DNA of 64,000 nucleotides, taken from assembly GCF_032854445.1 (NCBI RefSeq), contig NC_088295.1, forward strand, positions 14,185,385-14,249,384. The letters are read 5' to 3'. The translations under genes were made by a program, and so were the position numbers. A model generated the notes under the pieces. It made no database searches. It had not been told where the DNA came from and saw only the letters and a list, made by a program, of their open reading frames with translations. Numbering within the stretch: position 1 is the stretch's first letter; each line of letters begins with the position of its first letter. The DNA is from Liolophura sinensis (Eukaryota; Mollusca; Polyplacophora; Chitonida; Chitonidae). Positions 24,425 to 35,824 of this stretch are shown here, piece after piece.

Positions 24425-25439
24425 CCTAAAGTTCTGAATTTGATAACAACTAAAGCAGAGCTACATGTATAGATCTAACTGACTTATTTGTGAGAAAACA
24501 AATTCTACGTAAGAAAATATATTCCGCCTTCAAAAAAAAAACCTGCTGCAAACTATACTCTTTCCTTTAACTGCGAAGTGGGTAATTATTTACAAGGCAG
24601 ATGTCTGTTCAGCTTGACTGACTTACTTGGCTCACTATAGATAGCATTGCCCTAGGCGATATGGATCCATGTTTACGCTTACATAAGGCCTCCTGAGCTG
24701 ATAAGGCACTAAGGCAGAGACACTTCTCTACCAGACACTTGCTGTTTCTCAGTACATGTGTTCGCCACACTTTCTGACATGTGGCCTGAACTGAATGTAT
24801 ACAGCTTTACAGGCAACCATTGTTTCACAGATTACATGGCTGTGACATCATTTCTACTGGCCAATGCCTGCATCATGCTATACTGTCACCACACTTTACA
24901 ATATATTCATATACATCTGATTTTCACTTTTGTTAGTGTTATCTCTTATCACTTACCCTTATGCTGAAATTAATAAAGTCAATATTTTTACATACATGTA
25001 CCAGTAAATGTGCATTGAACACAAATTCAGAAGCAATGTAGTCAATAGACTCACATAGTTTTGATAACACATAATATCCAATAGAGTCTTCTCTTCTGAA
25101 AGTGTCCTCAGTGTCCAGATGGACACAATGAGAGTTGCAGGTATAAGAAAACAGCATGCATACTCATTTTACAAGTGAGATGTGTAAAAGCTATTAGACA
25201 TATGGAAGCAACTCCTGAGTATAAGGTCAATATCAGTAAAAAGTGGCCCATCAGAATTAAGTCTAGTATTTACCTATAAATGTCTGAATTGTGAGACAAG
25301 ATGGCTGTTATAATGAAGCCGTGTTTTTCCCAGTCCTGTTGGACAGGACCAGTGATCTATAGGTGATCTGAGATATATATGAAACCAATGGATGGGACCA
25401 ATGGATTATAGATTATCTTGTGGATGTATGAGATCAACA

Positions 25440-26640
25440 GTCTATGGATAGTCTTTAAGAAGGCACCATGGATGAAACCACAGATAGCATCATGGATGGA
25501 ACTAAGAGATGGCACTATGAATGAATTGAAACTAGGAATGGGACATGCATGAAACTATAGGGCTAGGACGATGGATGGAACAAAGGATTACACCTTGGGT
25601 GGAATTAGGGAAGGCAACATGCATGGCACTGTGGATGAAACTAAGGGTGGAACCTGGATGGAACTAGTGTTAGGACTATGGCTAGGGATTGCACCATGGA
25701 CAGAGCTAGTGCTGGCACCACGGATGGAAAACTAACTATGGGTCTTATAGTCTATGGGTAGTCTTTAAGATGGCACCATGGGTGCAATTTGAAATGGCAT
25801 TATAATTTATTTATTAATATATTTGATTGATGTTTTACACCATACTCAAGAATATTTCACTCACATGATGGCGACCAGCATTATGGTGGGAGGAAACCAG
25901 GGAAACCCATGGCCATCCGCAGTTTCCTGGCAAACCTTCCCACGTACGACCAGAGAGTATTAGCCAGCATGAGCAACTGCATTGGTGAGAGGCTCCTGGG
26001 CCACTGTGCCAAGCTGGCGTGTTTACCCCCATATCCATAAAATGGTACTATGGATGAATTCAAACTTGGGATGGGACACGCACGAAACTAAAGGGTTAGG
26101 GCCATGGATGGAACTAGGGATGGCACCATGGGTGGAACTAGAGGTGGCAACACGGATGGCACTATGGATGAAATTAGGGATCGCACCATGGGTGGAACTA
26201 GGGATGGCAGTATGGATGAAGCTAGAGATGGCACAATGAATGGAACTAGGGATAAAGAAATGGATGGAGCTAGGGATTGGGACTAGGGAATGGACATGGA
26301 TATAACTAAGGTTAGGACCATGGCTAAGAATGGCACCATGGACAGATCTAGTGATGGCACCACGGATGGAAATAGGGATGGAATATGGATGGAGCCATAG
26401 GGCTACCATGGATGGAACTAGGGATGGCACCATGGATGAAACTACGGACGGCAGTATGGATGAAATTAGGGATGGCACTCTGGAACTAGGGATAGCAGAA
26501 AGGATGGAACTAATGTTAGGACCATGGATAGGGATGGCACCATTGACTAGTGATAGCACCCTGGATGGAAACAGGAACGGAAGATCATGGATGGAACCAA
26601 GGATGGCACTATACATGAAGCTAAGGATGTATTTTAAATG
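25440..26640. repeat. Degenerate ~24-bp minisatellite interrupted by a SINE
   Basis: Imperfect units of the form ATGGATGGAACTAGGGATGGCACC repeat on both sides of a SINE at 25805-26032. The units vary in length and sequence, and the array is older and more diverged than the 27-bp one. Long open frames with repeats such as MDGTRDGTM on one strand and SIHGAIPS-type on the other come from the repeat. Confidence 0.85.
25805..26032 (-). mobile_element. SINE, minus orientation, inside the minisatellite
   Basis: It begins with TTTATTTATTAATATATTTGA (tail complement), then 'gttttacaccatactcaaga', 'gaatatttcactcacatgat', 'cagcattatggtgggaggaa', 'ggcaaaccttcccacgtacg' and 'gcaactgcattggtgagagg'. It ends in the tRNA-like head. 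The minisatellite continues on both sides. Confidence 0.8.
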
Positions 26641-28029
26641 ATGGCCTATGAATGGGAAGACAAAGGTACAGTACAGCAGAATGGTCTATGAACTGGCATA
26701 CGTGCAAGACAAGAGATCTGTGGATGGAATGTAAATGCATAGAGGCATATGGTCAGTGGCTGGATTCACATCAATCAAACTAATGGTTTGTGGGTGAGTG
26801 GCGTTTGTGGAGACCCGGTCAGTGGCATGTGGGTCTAATGGAGTGTACAAAATACTTTGCATGATTTGCGAGAAAGTGCTGAAAACTTAACAAGCCACAA
26901 GGTGTTTTGCTTCATGCGCAGAAATATAGAATCACTTCTTGGTATATCTGCTCATTTTCAGTAAATATATTTCACATTTTCTTGTGTTTCTGCCATACAT
27001 ATTTACCTTCACCTAAGCTGAACTATAGCTACACTTACCTGAATAAGTTAATTTTGTTCCAACAGCTGACAGGCCTGCCCCTCAGAGTATCAGGTACATC
27101 TTTCCAAGACCCACTCCTATAATCACAGTTACAGTGTTGTAATTCTCCTCTGGGGAATTCAAAAGCATGTACACATTTTAGTGAAAACTTTCTATATAAA
27201 TAGAAATATCTTGCCTTTGATCTTTTGGCTGATGATGTGTCTGGTGTGGTGAAGGTATTATCCCAAGCTTTGTAACAAGCAGTCATCAGGTACACTTCCT
27301 GAAGTCTTGTGTATTGTGCAGGAGAGTACTACCAATGGACACTAACCTGTTTCTTTATTACTTTGTAACTGTACAACCTGAATTCACCGATAAAGGTACA
27401 TGGCTTTATCAACCATGTACCTCTTCAAATTCTGCAAGTCTCAACAAGCCATCTGTTCCCTGTATGTTCTTACTGGATAACCAAGGTGTATAGAATTTAC
27501 AGTGCAGCTGGCCATAAAGCACAGACAGGTACCGAGTGTGGAGAAAACCAATCATACATGAAGCTATGTTTGCCTGTAGGTGTGAATGGAAAAAGGCATG
27601 CATAGCAACTATATCCACGGACTGTTCTAATTTAGACAGAAATGCAATATTTAATACAAGATAATTTATTTCATTAATGACATTCATACATATTCTGTTC
27701 ACTACGAAAATGCAGAACAACAAACACTAGATCTGTTCCCCACACATGCTCCAGTGTGAGTAAGTAAGCCTGACTTGTCTTCAGTCAGTATCCAGTGACT
27801 GAGGAATATATCCATTCACAATTAAAACTGCTCAACCATATACACACAATGCTCTGTCTGTATACTTTCAACTTCATGTGTCTACATGTATCAAAATCTG
27901 TAACAATGTGCATTAGTGTGTAAAATGACACAAATACATGTGACCTGTGATGTGCCTGCTGTAATTGTAGGCCTACTCTGCACACACACACAGTATTCAT
28001 GTCCTGTGCTGTGTAAGTATCCTTGTGTC

Positions 28030-28770
28030 CTGTGTGCTGAACTTCTTCACTATTGTTGTGACCTGTGTGGCGTACATCTTCACTACTGTTGTAACCTGTG
28101 TGGTGTATGTCTTCACTATTTCTGTGACCTGTGTGGTGTACATCTTCACTACTGTTGTAACCTGTGTGGTGTACATCTTCACTATTTCTGTGACCTGTGT
28201 GGTGTATGTCTTCACTGGTGTTGTGACCTATGTGGTGTAGGCCAACATCTTCACTACTGTTTTGACATGTGTGGCATAGGCCTACATCTTCAATATAGTT
28301 GTAACCTGTGTGGTGTAGATCTTCACTGGTGTTGTGACCTGTGTGGTGTGGGCCTACATCTTCAATATTGTTGTAACCTGTGTGGTGTAGGTCTTCACTG
28401 GTGTTGTGACCTGTGTGGTGTGGGCCTACATCTTCAATATTGTTGTAACCTGTGTGGTGTAGGTCTTCACTGGTGTTGTGACCTGTGTGGTGTGGGCCTA
28501 CATCTTCATTATTGTTGTAACCTGTGTGGTGTAGGTCTTCAATATTTTCTGTGACCTGTGTGCTGTACACCTTCACTGTTGTTGTGACCTATGTGGTGTG
28601 GGTCTACATCTTCACTATTATTGTAACCTGTGTGGGGGACATTCTCACTGTTCACTTGGTTAAACGCCAAGCACTCACTCACTCAATGTTCACTTGTGTG
28701 GTGTAGCCCAACATCTTCACTATTGTTGTGACCTGTGTGGGGTACATTCTCACTGTTCACTTGATATTTG
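28030..28770. repeat. 33-bp minisatellite with higher-order units
   Basis: The unit is close to CATCTTCACTACTGTTGTAA + CCTGTGTGGTGTA. From about 28240 to 28520 it becomes a higher-order repeat of about 72 bp, made of a 39-bp unit carrying GGGCCTA and a 33-bp unit. The units are multiples of three, so both strands stay open: a Cys-rich plus frame (repeats of LHYCCNLCGV type) and a His/Asp-rich minus frame (EDVHHTGHN type, 263 codons from 28576). There is no other support for coding. Confidence 0.95.
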
Positions 28771-31453
28771 GATGCTGTAAATGTACACATGACCTAAGAT
28801 CTTTTCTTAGGCATAGTTATATTTAGTTGTGATCTCAAATAATTTAAATTGTTACACAACATATTAGATCAACAAAGAAATACTCATTTTGCAGCATTAT
28901 TTCAAGTCATTGGTTGATAAAGTTTATTTGCCATGTGGGTGTACCTCACTCTGTCAATACATTTCAGAATTACAGAGATCTATACTATTCTGATGTATGC
29001 TACGCACCAATGACCACATGCTGAGAAAAGGAAACTCTCTAATCGTGAATAATATGTAGACCTAGGAAATCTTCATAGATGTAGGTCAAGTGTGAAATGA
29101 AAAGGTGTTGTCTGTGATTTGGTTTTACATTTATTATAATAGATTCACTAACCTAGTTTCAAAAAGAGGTCAACTTTGTTTACTATTCTCACCCACTCCT
29201 GACCACACCTGTGCTGTCCACATCCTTCTTAAGATGGCTTCTATTATGACAGGCCCACATCAAGCATGTGATTTGAATAATTAACCAAGTTTAAGTCAAT
29301 GAAAATAAAACCATGCTAAACAGGTTAAACGAAGTAGCAAACAAATGTAGTAATAAAACATCCTGCTTAAAATTCATCATAAACTAGGCTTAAAAGCATG
29401 TTGCTGGATTCCAATATCCTATTTTCCTTTAACATGTACGCCTGTACAGATTTTATGCATGCACAGCAAGTCTGCAAAAAATTCTTCAAAAGACTAGTTA
29501 AATGCTCATTGTTTCTCCTAGGGGTCAGGGTGGGAGGAAGGGAGTGGGGGAGACTGAAGCAGAAGAAATACCTAGTCCATAAACGCTCTGGCTATTATCT
29601 TAATTAAATTTATGATATGGGCGCAGGATAAAATGGCCTTTCAGCGAAGCCTTGAATAATTTTTGGGTGCATGAAGGAGGAACTACTAGTATATACTATT
29701 TCAACTAAAATACGAAATTGCAGTTGGTATACCATGTAGAAATTTGAAGTTTCCTTTGTTTTTTCTTATACCCATTCTCTACATCAGAACAATCATCTTC
29801 TTTTCAACTGTTTAGGGGAGGGTCCAGGAGATACATTGGCCCTGAAAGCTCTGGTCTTTAATATAGACATAGAGGCATTTTAGATTGATATGATCATGAT
29901 ATCAATTAAGCCGAGATAAACAGTTCTTTCAGCGGAGCCAGAGACAATTTTGGGGTACAGAAGCAGCATAACTATATATATATAGCCACATAAGTGGGGG
30001 GCTTTAATTTGAGATAAACAGTCCTTTATAGTTCTGTAACATAATAGTTGAGCCAAAAATTATGACAGAAATTAAGCTGGGATAAACTCTCATGTGCAAT
30101 GATTTTGACAGTGTCAAGTAAATCTTTTACATGTGAAATACATCTACTTTGAACTAGGCCTAAATCATGTGAAACTGAAACTGTGTTAAAGCTATGTAAC
30201 GATGAGCCAATTAAGGATTTGCATGGGATTGCTAGGACACGTCAACACTGAACTGTCACTGTATACATATATAATAGTAGTCAATGTTTTTAAGATTTGC
30301 CTTGGATGAGCTTGTCAGCTGATATTCTTTTGTAGTAAAAATGCTTCATGTATTTCAGAAAAAAAACATCTAGAATTACCAGTCCTGAAGAAACAGGAAA
30401 AACCAGCAGATGTTGCATAAAACATTAATTGCCTGGTAATAGATTTTTTTAGCAAATTCTGACAAAACAGTGCGCTACCTACCAATCCCACTACTATGGC
30501 AATGTTGGAAGTTAACTTAAGTGATGTCTACCGAAGTAAATTCCACCTACATTATTAGGCCAAATATAGCATGTTGTTTATGTTTGTTCTCAACCTCCAC
30601 CCACCTACATATCCCACTCACACACAAGAATAAACCATTATCTTAGAAAGCAGGGACCTAAACAATACCTCACTTTATCTCTCTAAGTGCAATGTTCTAC
30701 AACATTCATTAACATAATTCAATACATGACAGCCTGCTAGGTTAGCCATATAATGTAGGGATTGCTTTAACACTAAGACAGAGGTCACATCTCTGTTCCA
30801 TGTAAGAGTCTCAATTCTGTTTTATGTCCTATTCAAGAATATATTACTCTTACAATAGCAGTCAGTTTCATAAATGGATGGTGGTACCCAGAGCACAGTA
30901 GTGGCCTTGGCTAATAACTGACACTTTTCGCCATGCAACAATCATATTTCACCCACATCGCAAGTTCTGTACACACGGACATTGACATAAATGGTATGAC
31001 TGCCTGAACCACCTTATGAGTGCTGTCAATGGAATCTGTGAAAATTTGCTTTAATATATTACTCTTGTAATTTCTAAAAGATTCTAATGAAACTTACGAA
31101 CAAACAAATACAAGGATGGTTAATGCTTGAAAATTTCACACACATGAAGACTTTTATAAAATGTGGTTTTGCACCAAATATTTGTTTGCAAGGGAATACT
31201 GAAATACAAATCTAATATTTAATACTTTAAAATAATCAAATTTGCTTATAAATGTAGTATGCGATTAATAACTACCAACAATGGAGATTTAGTATCATTA
31301 ATGTGTTATGAGGGTTGTATGTTTTCATTCATGTATTAGTATCCTTTGTATGACTGCATACAACACTACATCCAGCATTCCATGTCTTGTCAAGTTTGCT
31401 GCAATTATCAAGTACAGTATAATAATGTATAATACATGTATATAGTTGTACAC

Positions 31454-31716
31454 CGAGGCGTCCATGGCAGAGTAGTTAGCGTGCCAGCGCGGTGCACTGA
31501 TTCAGGAGCCTCTCACCAATGCCGTCGCTGTGAGTTCCAGTCCAACTCAATCCGGCTTCCACTTCGGTCATAAGTGGAAAGTCTGCCAGCTATCTGCAGG
31601 TGGACGCGGATTCCCCCTCCCCCCGGGTCTGTCCAGTTTCCACCCACCATAATACTGGCTGAAGTGAATTATTGTTGCATATCACGTAAAACACCAATCA
31701 AATAAATAAATAAACA
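31454..31716 (+). mobile_element. Full-length tRNA-derived SINE, plus orientation
   Basis: It starts with a tRNA-like head (GAGGCGTCCATGGCAGAGTA then GTTAGCGTGCC, an A-box-like block), followed by 'gaggagcctctcaccaatgc'-type sequence, the B-box-like 'tgagttccagtccaactc', the body with 'cacccaccataatactggc', and 'cacgtaaaacaccaatc' with an AAATAAATAAATAAA tail. It is the best plus-oriented copy. Confidence 0.85.
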
Positions 31717-32989
31717 TCATAAATTGTTTGAGAACGCTGAAAGTCGTAAGTTTTTTGCAGAAATAAAGCATGCATCTAAGATCCATTCAGCTCACACAAA
31801 GATGAAACAAGCCATTGCCAGCTGTTGTAATCAACAAGTTTCAATGATCACACAAAGCAGAGTAGAAAAGGAAACAAAGTAAAAAGCCAGAATACTGAAC
31901 TGACAGAAATGAACAAATCAAAAACAAGCAAATATAAAGGAAATGAGCAATGAATATCATTTATTTCATATAAAACCAAGCAAAATTTAGGAATATGAAG
32001 ACCATGCTATATATAGGCCTATTTAATATTGAATTCTGGGATATGTGCCTCTTGATCAGAATACATGCAGCATATCAGCTGAACCAGAAAAGTTATTACA
32101 CAGCTGATGACAGACATTTACTATATTTAATTTGGCAGACTAATTGCCTGTGAAGTCATTTTCTTTCATCATTGTAAGCACGCCTCACCAGAGCATAAAA
32201 AAACGTATACACAAAGAATGTCATGATTATAAGTGAATAAAGGCTACAGATTTGTACTGATCCGAAACACATGGATATTCTCATTTTCTGGACAAGAGTT
32301 TTGTGTATACAATACAACAGTATCATTTTGTTCTCACAATTTCAGGTTGTTTTTTCATTAAAAGCATGATTCTGTTCACAAAAGCCAAATAAAACAACAT
32401 CAAAAAAATAATAAAGAGACATGGGGGAGAGTACAATAGATAACGTACATAAAACACTGCATTCAACTCCTCACTAGATCTACAGAAACACTGCAAAATA
32501 AGAGTCACAAAGCAACATTAACACACACATTAATACTTACCAGCTGTCAGGTGAAGCCCTTCCACTATACTATACATGAGAGCAAAGGAAAAGAAAATGC
32601 ACCATTTATTTTAACCAAATTTTACAGGCTCTTGATACATTTGAGAATAATGTTACATATGTAGGCCCTTGAGAGTGGTATGTAAATTTTATTTCAATTG
32701 TAACGAAAAACAGAGCTGTAAATATTGCAACCAAATCTTATCAGCACAAAGAGAAAATTTTAAAATGACCAGGGCCTAATCCAGCCCTTCTCAGCATCTG
32801 ATTACCGGACATCAAAGTACCCTTTGCGTGAAAAAACAGAAAAAAAACTTATTAAAAAAAAAAAAAAAGAAGAAACAGCCCAATTTTATTATAAGACTCG
32901 GATAATCTACTTAGTCGCTAGGCTTCGGCTAGCCGTTGGCCACATTAGTTTTGGCAAAAAATAATTTCTGTGTGGCGAAAGCAAATTGG

Positions 32990-33362
32990 CGTGCCTTCGT
33001 CACAGTGGTGAAAGCAATGGATGCCCTTCAACTTCAGTTGAGTGGTAGATTCAGGATCAATCCTGGGTCGATTCACACCTAAGACTTTAAAAGAGGAAGT
33101 TGTAACTTCCTCGCTTGTCGTTCAGCATGAAGGGGATGGTGCAACCACTGGTTGACCCATATCAGTCTAATGGCTAGGGCGGGGCAAATTACTTGCCTTC
33201 GGTGAGTCGTCTCAGTAAAGCAGCACTAGATAAAGGTGCGGCAGAAATCCGTCCTGCAACAAGGGAAACACATTACATACACCCTATGGATTCCTTCGTC
33301 GTCATATGACAGAAAAATTGTTGAGTACGACGTTAAACCCCAAGCACTCACTCAATCAACTT
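32990..33362 (+). mobile_element. Second SINE-like family, plus orientation
   Basis: It ends in 'gttgagtacgacgttaaacc' followed by CCAAGCACTCACTCAATCAA, a tail type distinct from the AATAAA-tailed SINE. Upstream lie 'gatggtgcaaccactggttg', 'gtctaatggctagggcgggg' and 'taaaggtgcggcagaaatcc'. Short pieces of the same tail occur near 28655-28690 and, reversed, at 43093-43130. Confidence 0.65.
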
Positions 33363-34845
33363 CAGTTGTTTAGGTTTAAAGTTCGTAAATTTACTCAAAT
33401 TTAATGTTGGATCCAGAATCAAGAAGGAATATTTGACTTCAGTGTGAAAGAACTTGGTTGTGAAAAGATCTGAGTTTTTAAAGGGCATTTAAAATCGGAA
33501 ATGTATGCCCTGAAGCAGCTGACGAAAATTGGACCCGCTACAATTCACTTAGCATTCAGATTATGCGGGCCGGGAATTACTTTCAATTTACTTTCCAAAA
33601 AAAAAATGCCGACCGACCGACCCGACTTCAAAAAAACAGGGTTTGTTACCCGCAACAAACAACTTTTAAATGATGGCCTGAGGTAACTATGATACAACGT
33701 GATGATCAGATGCACATGCCTTCCGGGATGGCCGAGTTCTCCACATATCAGTAAATACAAGCCATCTTCAGACTGAATTTTCGGGCTAGGTACGTACTGT
33801 GGTGTGCACGTGGGGTGGAGATCAACCGTAGGAACCGAGGCCCTTAAAAACGTCTGAGAATCGAAATATTCAACAATGAGGTGCCCTTCACCGGTGGTTC
33901 CACCCCCTGCCCTTCTGATGCCATATTAGGCAATTATAACCTCATAAAATGAATTGCCCTGTGCGATATCCTGGCCGCATGCTGTTTTTTTTTTTTTTTT
34001 TTTTTGGAGTGAGAGAATAGAAGAATTGGCGATATTACTCTTGTGACATGTCAGAAATATAAAACACAGAGTCATATAGTACGGGACTTGGCGTCACAGC
34101 ATCTCGCTGGACTCAGCTTCCTTTGGCATTTGGTATATCTATGTAGAATGGCAGTCAGGGGAAAATGTGATGCCGGCAACATCCACCATCAAACTACACA
34201 CAAACATCCTCTTCCCGGAGTCTCCGTCTCATTTACCTGGTATAGTCAGTTTACCCTCTTCAACACACATGGAAGGCACATTACAAAAGCACCTTACAAA
34301 GGACTAGCCTCAGACAGCGCGCTTTTTCATCATTGTTTACCTGCTCATCCCGGCGCAAAAAAAAAAGACAACACAGGCCGGTGTGATATAGCGCCCTCTG
34401 GTGCCTCCTAACGACATGTGCGCACAAACGGTTGTCCCCCTTGATGCGCCTGCCTCCTCCAATCTACCATATGCAGTACTGCATTAAATTTATACCACCA
34501 TGATTCAGTGTCTGGTAGCTTGTATTGTTTTCTTTCAATTAATGGATGCTTTCGTCATTAATAAATATTTTCTTTCCTGACCCATTATAAATTAGTATAA
34601 CACTGTATAACTGATACAAAAACAGTAATAGTAAAATGTTATTCATACATCCTATATTCATTCATCTAGGAGATCAGGAGGAGTAGAACAACAGAGTAGA
34701 ACAACAAAGCTTGTGTATATAAAACATAACTTTATTTTAACATGTCAAAGTTAATTTCATTTCTCTGCATTTATTTATCTGGGCATTTATGCATGTGGTA
34801 CAAAACTGAACATACTACAAAACTGTACATGTGAAAAAAAAATAA

Positions 34846-34890
34846 ATATATATATATATATATATAAATATATAAAATATATAATACATA
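34846..34890. repeat. TA-rich microsatellite
   Basis: A (TA)n run with interruptions lies next to a poly-A stretch. It is simple sequence only. Confidence 0.85.
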
Positions 34891-35824
34891 TAACAAACAT
34901 ACAAATTTTAATAACTGCATGACAAAACAAGTCATACCCTTGGCAAAGAGCAAGACGAACAGTTATAAGTTTAGAGGAGGATATACAGCACAACACTTCA
35001 TTTACTTGCACTATGTAGTGATGTATAGTAACTAATGTGTCCATGTATACATGTATGTGTTATGACTTCTGTCGTCAACAATTAAACTTAGACAATAACC
35101 AACAAAATTTGGCAAACATATTTTAGACATCCAAGAGTTTTACACCACTGTACTATGTTCATTATTAGACAGTGATATATTACATACATTATTAGTCATA
35201 TACAGTGTTATTACTTAATACTATTCTGTACACGTATGATCAGTTGACCATCCAATCATCAATTTGACTAATGAACAAAAACTTATGTATTCGAAAATAG
35301 CATAGCACTAAATGATCATTCTATTACATATTGTGGTACTGATTTTCATGGGAACAAAATGCTTGGCATAAGCCATATGGTACGGAAACTTAATATATTC
35401 AATGAATTGTGAAACCTTAAATGCCCTTCTCAGTATCAAATGCTCACAGGCATTTCCATGTATCAACCAGTCCAAAAATGGTGCTTTGTGTAAGACATCA
35501 CTTTCTTCCTCAAATTTGCCAATTAAACCTATGCAGATTTGTCCCAGTGTGCATAAATTGCTCTGGGAGGTGCTCTTTCATAAGTAAAATAGTTGATGAA
35601 TTGGAGTAGATACAAAATACTACTCATGATAATGTGTTCTTTGTACATACAGACAAAAAAAAAACATCTGCAGCTGAATGAAACAAGGACAAATTTAATT
35701 CCCATCAAATTATTAATTTGGCATAAACATATGCCAAGACTGTTTCACTGATAGCTTCAGCATAAATAAATCCATGGTGTTGAAAGAGTACTATCCAGAG
35801 ATAGCCCCAATTTCTTGAATCTAG

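Larger units (their letters stand above)
24425..35824. other. Gene-poor interval between the BTB-Kelch 5' end and the myosin 3' end
   Basis: In 11.4 kb no exon with protein similarity was recognised. It holds the presumed promoter of the BTB-Kelch gene near 24425, two minisatellites (25440-26640 and 28030-28770), SINEs (25805, 31454 and 32990), a TA-rich run (34846-34890) and poly-T (33986-34005). Open frames such as the one at 34043-34411 show no recognisable domain. Confidence 0.4.

Noticed and set aside
26023-26641. Open frames of 100-200 codons with MDGTRDG-like or SIHGAIPS-like repeats
   Set aside because: They come from the degenerate GGATGGCACC minisatellite; no start context, splice pattern or domain supports them.
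34043-34411. 122-codon open frame on the plus strand
   Set aside because: There is no recognisable domain, no repeat pattern or neighbours suggesting a gene, and the length is possible by chance.
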